From assembly GCA_036874045.1 (NCBI GenBank), contig JAZBRI010000009.1, positions 2,046,001-2,110,000 on the forward strand: 64,000 nt of DNA, read 5' to 3'. Source of the DNA: Cymodocea nodosa. Its lineage: Eukaryota; Streptophyta; Magnoliopsida; Alismatales; Cymodoceaceae. The position numbers and the translations under genes were made by a program. The first letter of the stretch is position 1. Every line of letters starts with the position of its first letter. Under the pieces are notes generated by a model. The model saw nothing but the letters and a program-made list of their open reading frames with translations, made no database searches and was not told where the DNA came from. Positions 1 through 11,040 of the stretch are shown here, one piece after another.

Positions 1-524
1 AACATAACTAAACGCGTTGAGTTGCTATATTGAACACTAAAGCAACGTGTTAGGTTAGTGTTAGAAAACTTAAATTGTTATTTTTGCACGTGGTAAAATT
101 CTTATTATAAAAACATTTGTTTATTACTAGTTCGTTGAGTTATTTGTAACACAACGGAGATGGTTCGTTGAGTTAGCGTAACACCACGAAGATAGTTCGT
201 TGAGTTAGCTACAGTACTTGTCATGTGAGTTGGCACATGAGGAACTCGTTAAGTTAGAAACGTTAAGTTATATATATACTTGTGTTACTCGTTTAGTTAA
301 CATTAAAGTAACGACTTCTTATTATACTTGATGAAAAATTTTGGAAGAGAAAGTTTATTTTGCAGGAAATTTTTCAGAGATCCAAGATTGATAATTAAAG
401 AAAATTCAAAATGTAAACGTGGGTCAGAACGTGTGTATTTCAATGAAGGAAAAAGAAAAGACATGAAGAAGTGGAAGACTGATAGTGATTAAACGTGGAG
501 GATATGCATGAAATGAAGATATAG

Positions 525-533
525 TATAAAAGG
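525..533 (+). promoter_or_regulatory. TATA box of the copia-A LTR
   Basis: TATAAAAGG sits mid-LTR, downstream of the hairpin-rich U3 and upstream of purine-rich leader repeats. The same box recurs inverted in the LTRs of elements 2 and 3 (near 17470, 36134 and 45560). The transcript probably starts about 30 bases downstream; that position is inferred. Confidence 0.6.
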
Positions 534-618
534 CATAGAATTCTCGTTGATCAATTATCCCTACACACCAAAAGAAAAATCTTTTCAGGGATCAAAAACA
601 CCTCTTCGGGGAAAAGCT

Positions 619-812
619 CTTAGGTGAAAGAAAATTCAGTGAAGCATAAAAAGGAAAGATATATGTCGCTGAAGATTTGAAGTCTTAGGTGGAAGAAAAT
701 TCAATGAAGCAGAAAAGGTCAGATTTACGTCATTGAAGATTTAAAGTATTAGAAGTAAGCAAATTCGATGAAGTAGAGAAAGACAAGATATTCGTCACTA
801 AAGAATTGCTAA
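619..812 (+). repeat. Three tandem ~65-bp units in the LTR leader
   Basis: Units begin near 619, 684 and 749. Each has a GAAAATTCA(A/G)TGAAGCA-like core followed by a GTC-(A/G)CTGAAGATTT-like end. They lie downstream of the TATA box, so they should be transcribed in R/U5. Related units occur inverted in the element 2 and 3 LTRs. Confidence 0.6.
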
Positions 813-1109
813 AGAAGAAAGAGAAGAAGAAGAAAGATCTCAAACAAAGAGAAATGTTTTAAATTTTGCAAATTAGTTTTCTCTGTTTGTAGTTATGAAA
901 TTGTATAGATGAAACATGGTATCGATATATATTGCATCTACAATTTCTGAGGAGAATTGAATTGTATATTGTAATTGAAACCTTGAATAAAAATGATTTT
1001 ATGAAAATAGTGTCTCAACTTGTTTTTGAGTTTTAAAGTTTCAATTATATTCGAAAATGCTGAAAAACACAATTTACCCCCCTCTTGTGTAGCCATACGA
1101 TCCTACAAG

Positions 1110-1120
1110 TGGTATCAGAC
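1110..1120 (+). other. Primer binding site (initiator tRNA-Met)
   Basis: TGGTATCAGAC starts two bases after the LTR end. It matches the TGGTATCAGAGC site used by most plant copia elements, which pairs with the 3' end of tRNA-iMet to prime minus-strand DNA synthesis. Confidence 0.88.
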
Positions 1121-1306
1121 ATTTGTTAATAATCTTTGATATAAAATCGATACCAACTTATTTAATATCATTGCTTATTCTGCCTTCCTTGTTTTTAAAC
1201 AGAAATTAATATCTAAGCATACGTTTAACTTTCTTGATATAAGGCTCAAATTATTTTATCATTTTAGACTGTTTAAAATCAAATAAGTTGAAAAATCTGA
1301 GGTAAG

Positions 1307-3549
1307 ATGGCTACTAGAAATGGTAATTTTTCTTTGTATGAAGGCCAAAATCCTAACCGTCCTCCTTTATTTGATGGAATACATTTTGAATATTGGAAAT
1401 ATAGGATGATAGTTTTTCTTCAAAGTATAGATCATAAGTTGTGGTTCATGATTTCTAAACCATATACTCCGTTATCTACCCCTTATAATACTTGGACAAT
1501 TACTGAAAAAGAAAATGAAACTTTGAATGTTAAGGACTTAAATATTTTATTTTGTGCATTGAGTTATGAACAGTTCAGTAAAGTGTCAGCATATAAATCT
1601 ACTTATGAGGTGGCATGCATTAGAAGTTTCACATGAAGGTACTTCTCAAGTTAAAGAGACTAAGATAAACATGTTAATTCATAAGTATGAACTCTTTAAG
1701 ATGCATGAAGATGAAAGTATTTCTGAGATGTTTTCCAGATTTCTTGATATCATAAACTCTTTAAAATGCTTAGGAAAGAATTTTGAACATAAGGATTTGG
1801 TGAGGAAAATTCTCAAATCCCTAAGTTCTAAATGGTCTCAGAAAGTAACATCAATTGAGGAATCATGAGATTTAAATGTTTATACCATGAATGAACTTAT
1901 AGGAAACTTAACTGCTTATGAAGTTAAATTAATCACTAAGTCAAAACAAACTAAAAATGAAGAAAGAAATAGCCTTCAAAATTAATTCAGATTCTGATAT
2001 ATCTACTGATTCTAATGAGGATTTGATCTTACTAACTAGGAAATTCAAGAAAGCATGGAAAGCTAGGAAACAACAAAGGAACAAAGATGATAAACCCTCA
2101 ACGTCAAAATCACTGAATGACAAGAATTCTTCATCCAAAAAGTATGTATGTTACAACTGTAAGAAACCTAGACATCTTTCTCCAGATTGTCTTATAAGGA
2201 AAAATGAAAAGCATAGTAGGACAAATTAGAAGAAGACGGCTTAGAAAACTCAGAAAAAGTTTTACAAGAAAAAAGCTTTGAAGGTCACTTTGGATGACAC
2301 GTCTAAAGAGTCTAAATCTGAGGAATCATCATCAAAATCTTCACGTTCAGAAGGAGAACCAGAGTTAGAAGACGTTGCTCATGTGTGTTTCATGGCAGAT
2401 GAGTCTGAGGTAATATATGATCTTGAAAGTTATTCAAATTTTAACTTTGATGAATTATTATGTGCTTATCACGCATTATTACAAAAACCTAAAGTTTGTA
2501 AACTGGAAAATAAGAATATCAAAAACTCTTTATCCATTGTGGAAGAAGAAAATTGTTTCCTGTCTACTACTTTAGAAAAGTTTAAATGTGATAACGAAAA
2601 TCATGCTAGAGATTTGCATAAATTTAGATTTAATGAATGTGTCTTGCATGAACAAATATAGAATATAAATGCTGAAAAATTAAAGATAGAATCTGAAAAT
2701 GAAGTGTTCAGAAAAAATATAAATAATCTCGAATTAGAGATTGATAAATTAAAAATGAGAGAGCTAGATTTAAATTCTACCATTGAGAAATGGAATTTAA
2801 ATCAAACTAAGTTAGACAAACTAACTAATACCCCTGCGGTGTCATATAAATTTGGCTTAGGATTTGATTATCCTGAATCTCAAGCCAATAAAGGATTTAT
2901 TAGTTGCAGTTCAAGTAAATCTAAGACTAAAATTCCTTTTATCATGAAACAAGGTAATAAATACGTAGAAGTAGGTAATTCAAGGGATGAATCATGTAGT
3001 AATAATATAAATCAATGTGATTTGTCTAAATGTACTTCTAACATGATTATTAATGTTTCTAAAAATCTTGTTTCTTGTTCTGGAAATTTAGTTTCTAATG
3101 TTTCTAAAATTTCAGACAATTGTAGTAAACTAAAAATTCAAAAACCCGAGCATGTAATTCAAAACACTAGTGTTAGACCAATTACTCATTCTGCATGTGA
3201 TAAATCTGAAAATTCTTGTGCAGAAAAAGATTTTGTATCTACTGAAAATTCAAATACAAGTACAAAATCTTGGTATGAACTTACAGAAATGTATGAGCAT
3301 GACCAAAATAAATTAACATCTGATAAAAATCGATTTGGTCTTGGTTATACTACATCTGAAAACAAAAAGAATGATTATAAGAGCAATAATGCTATAAGTA
3401 AGTATGATACTAATGATAAGTCTATAGTACTTACAACTAATAAGAATGTAAATGATAATGTTAAACTATTTTTAAACAAAAAGAAGAAATATGCGTTTAA
3501 TGAAATTGGTCCTCAACAACATTGGGTACTAAGAAAAAGTTTTTCTTAA
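1307..3549 (+). pseudogene. gag: gag of copia element 1, frameshifted
   Basis: Gag is the particle protein that packages element RNA. The start MATRNGNFSLYEG is followed by a copia capsid-type region (FEYWKYRM, SISEMFSRF). A CX2CX4HX4C zinc knuckle (CYNCKKPRHLSPDC) lies near 2148-2190, with a Lys-rich stretch around it. After 2440 there is a long Asn/Lys/Glu-rich, probably coiled-coil tail, typical of the large Gag of Sireviruses. The frame shifts near 1600 and 1930. Stops at 1866, 2227, 2242 and 2659 correspond to CGA or CAG codons in element 3. The natural end is TAA at 3547, and pol resumes in the same frame a few codons later. The part from 2410 may be an intron that can be retained. Confidence 0.88.
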
Positions 3550-3561
3550 TTTGTTTTGTAG
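2410..3561 (+). other. Candidate intron holding the gag tail and gag stop
   Basis: The 5' edge reads GAG|GTAATA and the 3' edge TTGTTTTGTAG|GAGG after a T-rich run. Both edges fall between codons. The length is 1152 bases (a multiple of 3), and the gag stop TAA (3547) lies 12 bases before the acceptor. Element 2 lacks exactly this interval (junction at 31097/31098). Element 3 keeps it with the same donor and a TGTTGCAG acceptor. Splicing would join the zinc-knuckle part of Gag directly to protease; retention would give Gag alone. A microhomology deletion is the alternative explanation for element 2. Confidence 0.6.
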
Positions 3562-6500
3562 GAGGAAACAACATCAAAATGGATCTTGGACAGTGGAGCA
3601 TCAAGTCACATGACCGGACAGAAAAGTCTACTACAAAATTTTACAAATACCATGAAAGGAAGTGTAACATTTGAAAACAAAAGCAAGGATAAAATCATAG
3701 GTATGGGTAATGTTCAAGTAACTCCGACTTGTTTTATTTCGAATGTACTATATGTAGAAAACCTAGGATTTAATTTGTTGAGTGTTATAAAACTAACTGA
3801 GAATGGATACTATGTAGTGTTTGAAGATAATGTATACAAAATTATTGATAAAAATACAAATGAAATTAAGTTTATTGCTAAAAGAAAAGGTTCTGTAGGT
3901 ATTTTACCTTTACCTTCTAGTGCAGTTGATTTAAATTCATGTTTGCTAGCTGAAACTAGTGATGCATATCTGTGGCATAGAAGGATTGGACATATAAATA
4001 TGAAACTATTACATAAACTATCTAGAAAACATTTAGTGAGAGGTTTACCAAAGATTAAATACTCAAAAGACTTTATGTGTGATGCATGTGAGTTAGGTAA
4101 ACTTCACAAAAACTCTTTTAAATCCAAAACTGATATTTCAAGCAAGAGAGTCGTAGAACATATACATATGGATCTATTTGGACCAACAAGAATCATGAGT
4201 CTTGGTGGTAAATGGTATGTATTTGTTTTAGTAGATGACTTCTCTAAATACACCTAAGTATATTTTCTAGCATCTAAGACAGAAGTTTTTGAAAAGTTTA
4301 AAATGTTTTGCAATTTTGTTCAAATTGAACAAAGTGTCTCTGTTCAAAAACTTAGGAGTGATCATGGTACGGAATTTGATAATGATCAAATGGATAATTA
4401 TTGTAATGAGCATGGCATTGATCATAGATTTTCTTTTCCAAGAGCACTATCTCAAAATGGTGTTGTTGAGAGAAAGAATAGATCACTTCAAGAAATGGCT
4501 AGAACTATGTTGAATGAACATAAGTTACCTTAAAATCTTTGGACTGAAGCAGTGAATACAGCTTGTTATGTAATTAACAAAAGTCACTTAAGACCTCGTG
4601 TTAATAAAACTCCTTTTGAAATTATGTTTAATAGGGTTCCAAAAATTTCCTATATGAAACCATTTGGCTGCAAGTGTTTTATTCTTAATACTAAGGATAA
4701 AAGGGACAAATTTCAAGCCAAAGTGGATGAAGGAATTTTTGTAGGTTACTCTACTAGAAGTAAAGCCTATAGAGTATATAACAAGACTTCTAGAACTATT
4801 GAAGAAACCCTCCATGAAAATTCTTTTAGAGAATCTCAATCTAAAGCTAATAATGATGATATGATCAATTTCCCAAAAGAGTTAGAGATCAATAGAGAGA
4901 TTGAAGATTTATTTGAGAAAATCAAAAATATGAACTTAGATGATCAAACTAATGATGAAAGTGATGGACTTTCAGATGTTGATGAGAATAATGAGGAAAA
5001 TCAGAGAAATTGGCGTTATTCTTCATCACATCCCATTACTCAAGTCATTGGTAATATTAATGAGGGAGTTAAAACTAGAGCTTTAGTAAATTTAAATAGT
5101 ATGTGTATGTTTGTTTCTATGGTGGAACCAAGGAATATAGAAGAACCATTATCTGATGAAAATTGGTTAGTGGCAATGCAAGAAGAACTAAATCAATTCA
5201 TCAGAAATGATGTTTGGGAATTAGTCTCTCCACTAGAACGTCAGTCTATAATAGGTACAAAATGGATCTTTAGAAACAAAACTAATGAAATTGGTCAAGT
5301 TATAAGGAACAAAGCTAGATTAGTTGCACAAGGGTATACATAGGAGGAAGGACTAGATTATGATGAAACATTTACTCCTATGGCTAGGTTGGAAAGTATT
5401 AGAATATTATTGGCCTATGCTTGTTATATGGATTTTAAATTATATCAAATGGATGTAAAGAGTGCATTTCTAAATGGTTTAATTAATGAAAAAGTCAATG
5501 TAAAACAACCACCTGGATTTGAAGATATTGAAAATCCTGACTTTGTGTATAAGTTGAAGAAAGCCTTATATGGTTTGAAGCAAGCACCTAGATCATGGTA
5601 TGAAAGATCATCTACTTTTTTAATAGAACAAGGTTATATCATGGGAAAAGTAGATCATACTCTATTTATCAAGAGAGATGGTAAAGATCAGATTGTTGTT
5701 CAAATATATGTGGATGATATAATCTTTGGAGCAACTTCTGATAAATTGATAAAAATATTTTTTGAAGAGATGACTAGTCAGTTTGAAATGAGTATGATAG
5801 GAGAACTTTCATATTTTCTAAGACTTCGAATTAAGCAAATGGATAAAGGTATATTTTTAAATCAGGAAAAATATGCAGATGAAATGCTTAAGAAATTTAA
5901 TTTTAATGTTACAAGGATTTGAGGAACTCCTATGAGTAATTCTTTAAAGTTAGATATTGATGACATAGGAAAATCAATAGATCAAAGAAAATACAAAAGT
6001 ATGATTAGTTCTTTACTTTATTTGACTACTAGTAGACCTGATATTATGTTTGCTGTGTGTGCTTGTGCTAGATTTCAATCTAATCCTAAAGAATTACACT
6101 CAATTGCAGTTAAAAGAATATTTAGATATATACAAGGAACTAAAAATTTCAGACTGTATTATTCTAAGGATAGTTCAATAGATCTTATAGGATATACTAA
6201 TGCTGATTATGCAAGATCTAAATCTGATAGAAAAAGTACCAGTGGCACATGTCAATTATTGGGAAATAATTTGGTGTCATGATTTAGTAAAAAGTAAAAC
6301 TATGTAACACTTTCTACTATAGAAGCTGAATATGTTGCTGTTGCATTGTGTTGCACTCAAATTCTGTGGATAAGGCAAACTTTAGAAGATTTTGGATTAT
6401 CTTATGATACAACTAAGATTTATTGTAACAGTAATTCTACAATAAATCTTTCCAAAAACTCCTATATTACATTCTAGAGCAAAGCATATAGAGGTTAGAC

Positions 6501-6658
6501 ATCATTTTCTAAAAGATAACATAATTAAAGGAAAAATTAAATTAGAATTTGTGTCTAGTAAAAATCAATTCGCTGATATATTTACAAAACCTCTAGGTGA
6601 AAATACATTCTGCAACATAAGATTAAATTTGGGTATTTGTAGGCTATGTGATGTGTAA
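3562..6658 (+). pseudogene. pol: pol of Sirevirus-like copia element 1
   Basis: The copia order PR-INT-RT-RH is complete. Protease has LDSGASSHMTG near 3586. Integrase has the zinc-binding HHCC (WHRRIGH...CDACELGK, 3970-4100) and catalytic residues at HMDLFGP, RSDHGTEF and NGVVERKN. Reverse transcriptase has KLYQMDVKSAFLNG and YVDDIIFGAT (near 5707). RNase H has GYTNADYA and GTCQLLGNNLVS. The RT and RH wording is that of the Sirevirus branch. One frame runs from 3562 to about 6450, broken only by stops at 4255, 4531, 5341, 5920, 6280 and 6295. A +1 shift follows near 6458. It is inactive as it stands but structurally complete. The end is the TAA after LGICRLCDV. Confidence 0.92.
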
Positions 6659-8241
6659 AATGCTTAGACTCCACAAAAAGATAAATATTATTGATGATGT
6701 TGTTCACCTCATAGATATTATATACTTATTATAAATATCTAAGTAATATCTAAACTGCTGCTTAAGATACTATGTATTTATTGTAAAATCATAGTAGTAT
6801 CTTATTGATTTTAAGTAGGTTATCAATTTTAATGGTTTTCACGATTTTATGTGGAAGTGTAAATAAAAAACATTAAATACTTCTGAAATTCTGAAATTTT
6901 GATTAAGTGTTTTCTTTGAATCGAGGAAAGTGCATTTGATCATGCATAAATTTGACTTAATTGATTCAACTTGTAGAATAATTTATATGTAAATCATCTT
7001 AAACTGTTAATCAAAAGTATGAACTTATTGAAACTGATTCATATTTTCAGTAAAATCATATAAGTAAAAATTCTATGAGATTTGTGTTTTATTGCATCTA
7101 TATTAATGGAATACATATATACTGTGCTTAAAATGAAAAGTGCTTACAAGGTGAAAATCTTTGAGAGTTTATTTATCAATTTGATCACGAGCCTTTTGTA
7201 CTTGAGGAGATAGGTATGTAAGGATTGTTGTCCTAAAAAGGATTCTTTAAATCTGGTAACCTAAGGTCTTGATCAGATCTGGGATTGTTGACTAAAAGCT
7301 CGTTACACGGGTACATTAGAAAGCTCTTGTATGATTCAAGCTTGTCAAACTAACTTTTAAAGAAAATTATCAATATTTACTGTTTTGAAAAGAAAAAGTT
7401 GTTTCATTAATTACAAATATCTTTGAATCGAATATAGTTTCTACTAATATGACTACTGATTTATTGAATCAACATTAGTACTTTTGAAAACGTTTATTTG
7501 AGATACATTCTTTTATTCTCCTTGAATTAATCATATTGAGTTCAAAGTTGTGTTTTGATTCATATACAGTAGGAATTGATTATGGAAATCATTTTTGATG
7601 AATTCAAGATAACAGAAGTTTCTAAAAAGAAAATTTAAAAGTCTAGTTATACTTAACATCTATTGTTATACAAGTATATTTTGTATGTTATTGAATATAT
7701 GAGAAGTATATTTGTAGGGGGAGGATTAACAATGTCCAAAACAAATTAATATAATTCAGAATACAAATCTTGGTTAATCTGAATTAAAGTCCTCTTAAGA
7801 TCTTGATGAAACAATTTAAAAAGCCAAACAAACTATTTTAGATTCATAAGAAGAGAATGTTAGAATAGTTTACAATGTTCTCAAGATAATGTTAAGTGTA
7901 GCATGTGTGTTGTCTTCAGAAGGTTTCAGTTGAAAGCATCCGAAACTTTTTTTTTTTATGTACTAACTGAACGTTATGTTATATAAGGTAACGTGTAAAA
8001 CTGCTTCTAGATAGCGTTTTACTTGTTAGGTTAGTTAACTCAATGAGTTATACTTGAATATTTCGGGTACCTTGATTGAATAAACTATATTCAATGCTCA
8101 TTTAAAATTCAAACCCGACTTATACACGTTAAGTTATTCACCTAAAAACCCTATTTAAACACTTATTACATGGGCACTTAGGTTATTCATAAACCTTTGT
8201 CTGAAAATCTTTCCCACTTGTTGCTATTACAACCTGCAACG
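6659..8241 (+). other. Spacer between pol and aORF, with a conserved purine motif
   Basis: No open frame is seen. The stretch is conserved, inverted, in elements 2 (21204-22795) and 3 (39898-41482). Direct motifs include AGGGGGAGGATTAACAATGT at 7716-7735 and a block near 7195-7265. The purine run could be an internal polypurine tract, a 3' splice site (TTTGTAG|GGGG) for an aORF mRNA, or a relic of the join that brought in the aORF. Confidence 0.55.
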
Positions 8242-10498
8242 ATGGTCTCCAAGTTCTACAAAGGTCATGGCAAACGAAAAGGAAAAAGTAGAGGAGATGT
8301 AAAAGGAAAAGAAATAGATACTGATGAAGTTCCACACACTTGGTTCAAGAAAATACTTCAAGTAGACAAAAGGTTAGTACAAATTTACAATGAATACTTC
8401 TTTCCTCAAGGTATACTAGATGAAGTTAGACAAGAGCTTCAAAATACTGATGCAAATATTACATATATGGGTATTCGAAGTAAATATGATAGAGAATACA
8501 GAATGAAATGTGCTGAAATTGCATTTTTAGAACAGTATGCAAAATATTTGGAAAAAGGCGTAGGTACATCAACTAAAATTCCTCAAATACCTATAAATGG
8601 TACAAGATTACATGCATTTGAGGAAGAACATGAATCAGCTATCCCTACTCCTTTGTATTCAAAACAAGTAGAATCAAATATTGTTGTAGATAAAAGAAAA
8701 GTTAACAGTCTTCGAAAGGCTATAGCAATAGAAAGTACTTTTGAAGAATTAAAGCAGAAAACTTTTATGGAGCAATTTGAAAAGATAACATCAATACTTG
8801 AAGGGGAGAAACAGAAATTTTATAGAAGAAGGAAAATCAGAAAAATTATGTCTAAGGAAACAAAGTCTATTGAAAAAGGAAAATCGGATGAGCATTTATT
8901 TCTAAAGGACAATGTATGTCTAGACATTTTACCTTATAGTGCATCTGATAAACTCATCAGTTCCGAGCATACTGAAACTAATGATGATAATGAGACTTTA
9001 TTTTCCCTTGCTAGAAAACTTGAGAAGAAATCCAAGTCAAATATGAGCTCAAATTTTTCTATTAGTACAAGTCCTGATGATGTAGAAATTGAAAAATCAA
9101 AGCATCAGGCAACTGACATTGAACAAGTTTTTGCAGATATAATTGACAATGTTGAGGTAGTAACTAGTTCACAGGCTGAATTGTCTGGAGTAGCAGATAT
9201 TGAAAACGTTAAGACTCCAAAAGAGCTAAACGTCAACCAGCCTTCTTTAGAATTTATAGAAGCAGAGTTTGCGAATTCACAGCATGTATCAATGGAAATA
9301 TTTGTTGAACAAAATGAACAATTACAGACAGATACACCGACTATAGAATTTATGGAAAAATTGAACTCTAATCATTTATAGAGACTAAACAGATGAATGT
9401 TGAGCATATTTAAAATGTTCCTTACACTATTGAAGCTAAAGAATCAAGCTTACTTGAGCAGCTTCAAGAAAATATTTTCATAAAGGAACAACATGACATT
9501 CATTTTGAAGAAGTTCTTGAAGATGAATCAAACTCTGAATCACGACTTCAAGTATCACCTTGTTTGTGTACAGTATTACAAATTCAAGGTAATTCAATTC
9601 ATTTTAGATCTGAGGAAGTAGTGTAGAAATATAATAATCTGATTACATGTTAGATTCTGCATGCTCGTCCAATAAAATTCAAAAATTTGATGGAAATAAA
9701 ATATCTATTTGAGTATCAAGGCCTCATTCAATTCTTACCAGTTAGAACAAAATGGAAGCAATACACAAAGCTTATTGCAGCTTTTTAGAGCAATCTGGTC
9801 AAGAATGAAAATATACTGAAAACTCAAATAAATAAACAGGAGTTAATATTGTCTCCTGAATTAATTTTTGAAGTTTTGAGATTAAAGAATGAAGGTGTTG
9901 TTGTTACAAACAGATTTGACATGATTAGACAACTAGAATGGAACATTCAGTCTTTATCAAAAATTCCAGATGTATATACTGAAATGAGATTAATGGAAAA
10001 TCTGAATGTAGAGGCAAGGTTTATTGCAAATATATTGCATGCCAATTTATTTCAGAGAGTTGGACACAATATGGAAGTCAGCAGAAGTTGTTTATATGCA
10101 ACTTATGGTCTGCTGAATAGAATTCAAATCAATTGGTTTGATGTTTTTACTTCTCAACTACAGCTATGAGTTCAAAGTTATTTTATGGTGATGTTGTATG
10201 TAGACTCCTTGCAAGCCAATTGAATTTATCTGACTAGCCCTCTGAAACTAAAGGCATGAGAGCTTTTAGTGTAAACAATTTGCAAAAATTTTAGACCATG
10301 CATCAACCTCAACAACAACAATCTGATTGTACAGACCATATACAACAACAACAACCAAGTTATTCAGTTCAAGCAGAACAACAACCCCATCTACCTCCTG
10401 ACCTAGATGATGTGCTTAACGACATCAGAAATGATATTAGGCATCTAGGAGATAAAATATGTAATGCTATAAGTGATATACTTAGGAGGAATAGATAA
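8242..10498 (+). pseudogene. aORF after pol, element 1 (plant retroelement protein of unknown role)
   Basis: This occupies the place of the Sirevirus env-like gene, but I see no signal peptide or membrane segment. The ATG chosen gives MVSKFYKGHGKRKGK; a longer open frame upstream starts at a TTG. Order: a basic Gly/Lys/Arg-rich N-terminus; a conserved FKKILQVDKRL block; an acidic low-complexity middle; a globular region with FRSEE, LIQFLPV, SPELIFEVLRLKNEGVV and ARFIANILHANLFQRVGH (9580-10170); a Gln-rich stretch (10304-10400); and a C-terminal helix ending DILRRNR. The globular part resembles from memory the 'putative plant transposon protein' domain; this is unchecked. Several stops and shifts break it between 9379 and 10290. 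Copies occur in elements 2, 3 and B, with a related frame in element 7. Confidence 0.72.
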
Positions 10499-11040
10499 CT
10501 GTCTATTTGCTTATATCTGAATACAAAATGTAATGTTTGTATTCCTTGTTTGATTCATTGAACAATACATTTTTCTGTAAAGGTTTACAATTCTTATTAT
10601 TGTTTACAGAAAGTGTTGTTGTAAATATATCTCTTACTATATATATTCTGTGTAATTATCTTTTTGATTAATGACAAAAAAGGGGAGAAATGTTATAAAA
10701 GAAGATGATTATGATTTTAATTGCATATATTATAAAGGGAGATGATATTTAAGTGGTTATTGTAATCTAACAGATGATAATGTAATCTGAAAGAAAATTG
10801 TATGGTTATTAAATTATATAATGAAAGGTAGAGAAATGATACTTATGTAATTATTGACATCTGAAAGTTTTATTTCTAAGAGATGAAATTTACACAAACA
10901 ATAGAAATAAGCTTAAGTGAAATTAAGTCAACAAACTTGTTTGTTGAATTAAAAGTTAATCCAACAAAGGTGCTTTGTTGAGTTAAATATATTTCATAAT
11001 TGATTTAATATGGTTTTGTCATCATCAAAAAGGGAGAGAT
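10499..11040 (+). other. 3' noncoding region with two polypurine tracts
   Basis: AAAAAAGGGGAGAAA (10676-10690) and AAAAAGGGAGAGA (11027-11039) are both preceded by related text (TTGATTAATGAC or TCATCATC). The second abuts the 3' LTR and should prime plus-strand synthesis. Several polypurine tracts near the 3' LTR are known for Sireviruses. The rest is AT-rich with no frame. Confidence 0.75.

Larger units (their letters stand above)
1..1107 (+). mobile_element. 5' LTR of copia element 1 (left end outside window)
   Basis: This is the right-hand part of a long terminal repeat. It ends in CCTACA at 1107, two bases before a tRNA-Met primer site. The first ~315 bases align with the 3' LTR from 11542, so about 500 bases lie left of the window. 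The U3 part carries hairpin motifs such as CGTTGAGTTA TTTG TAACACAACG at 133-156, and a similar one at 166-188. A TATA box lies at 525 and a possible poly(A) signal AATAAA near 985. The two LTRs look roughly 95% identical by eye, mostly with transitions. Confidence 0.9.

Noticed and set aside
8242..10498. aORF as an envelope glycoprotein gene
   Set aside because: No signal peptide, hydrophobic membrane segment or glycosylation-rich ectodomain pattern in any of the four copies.
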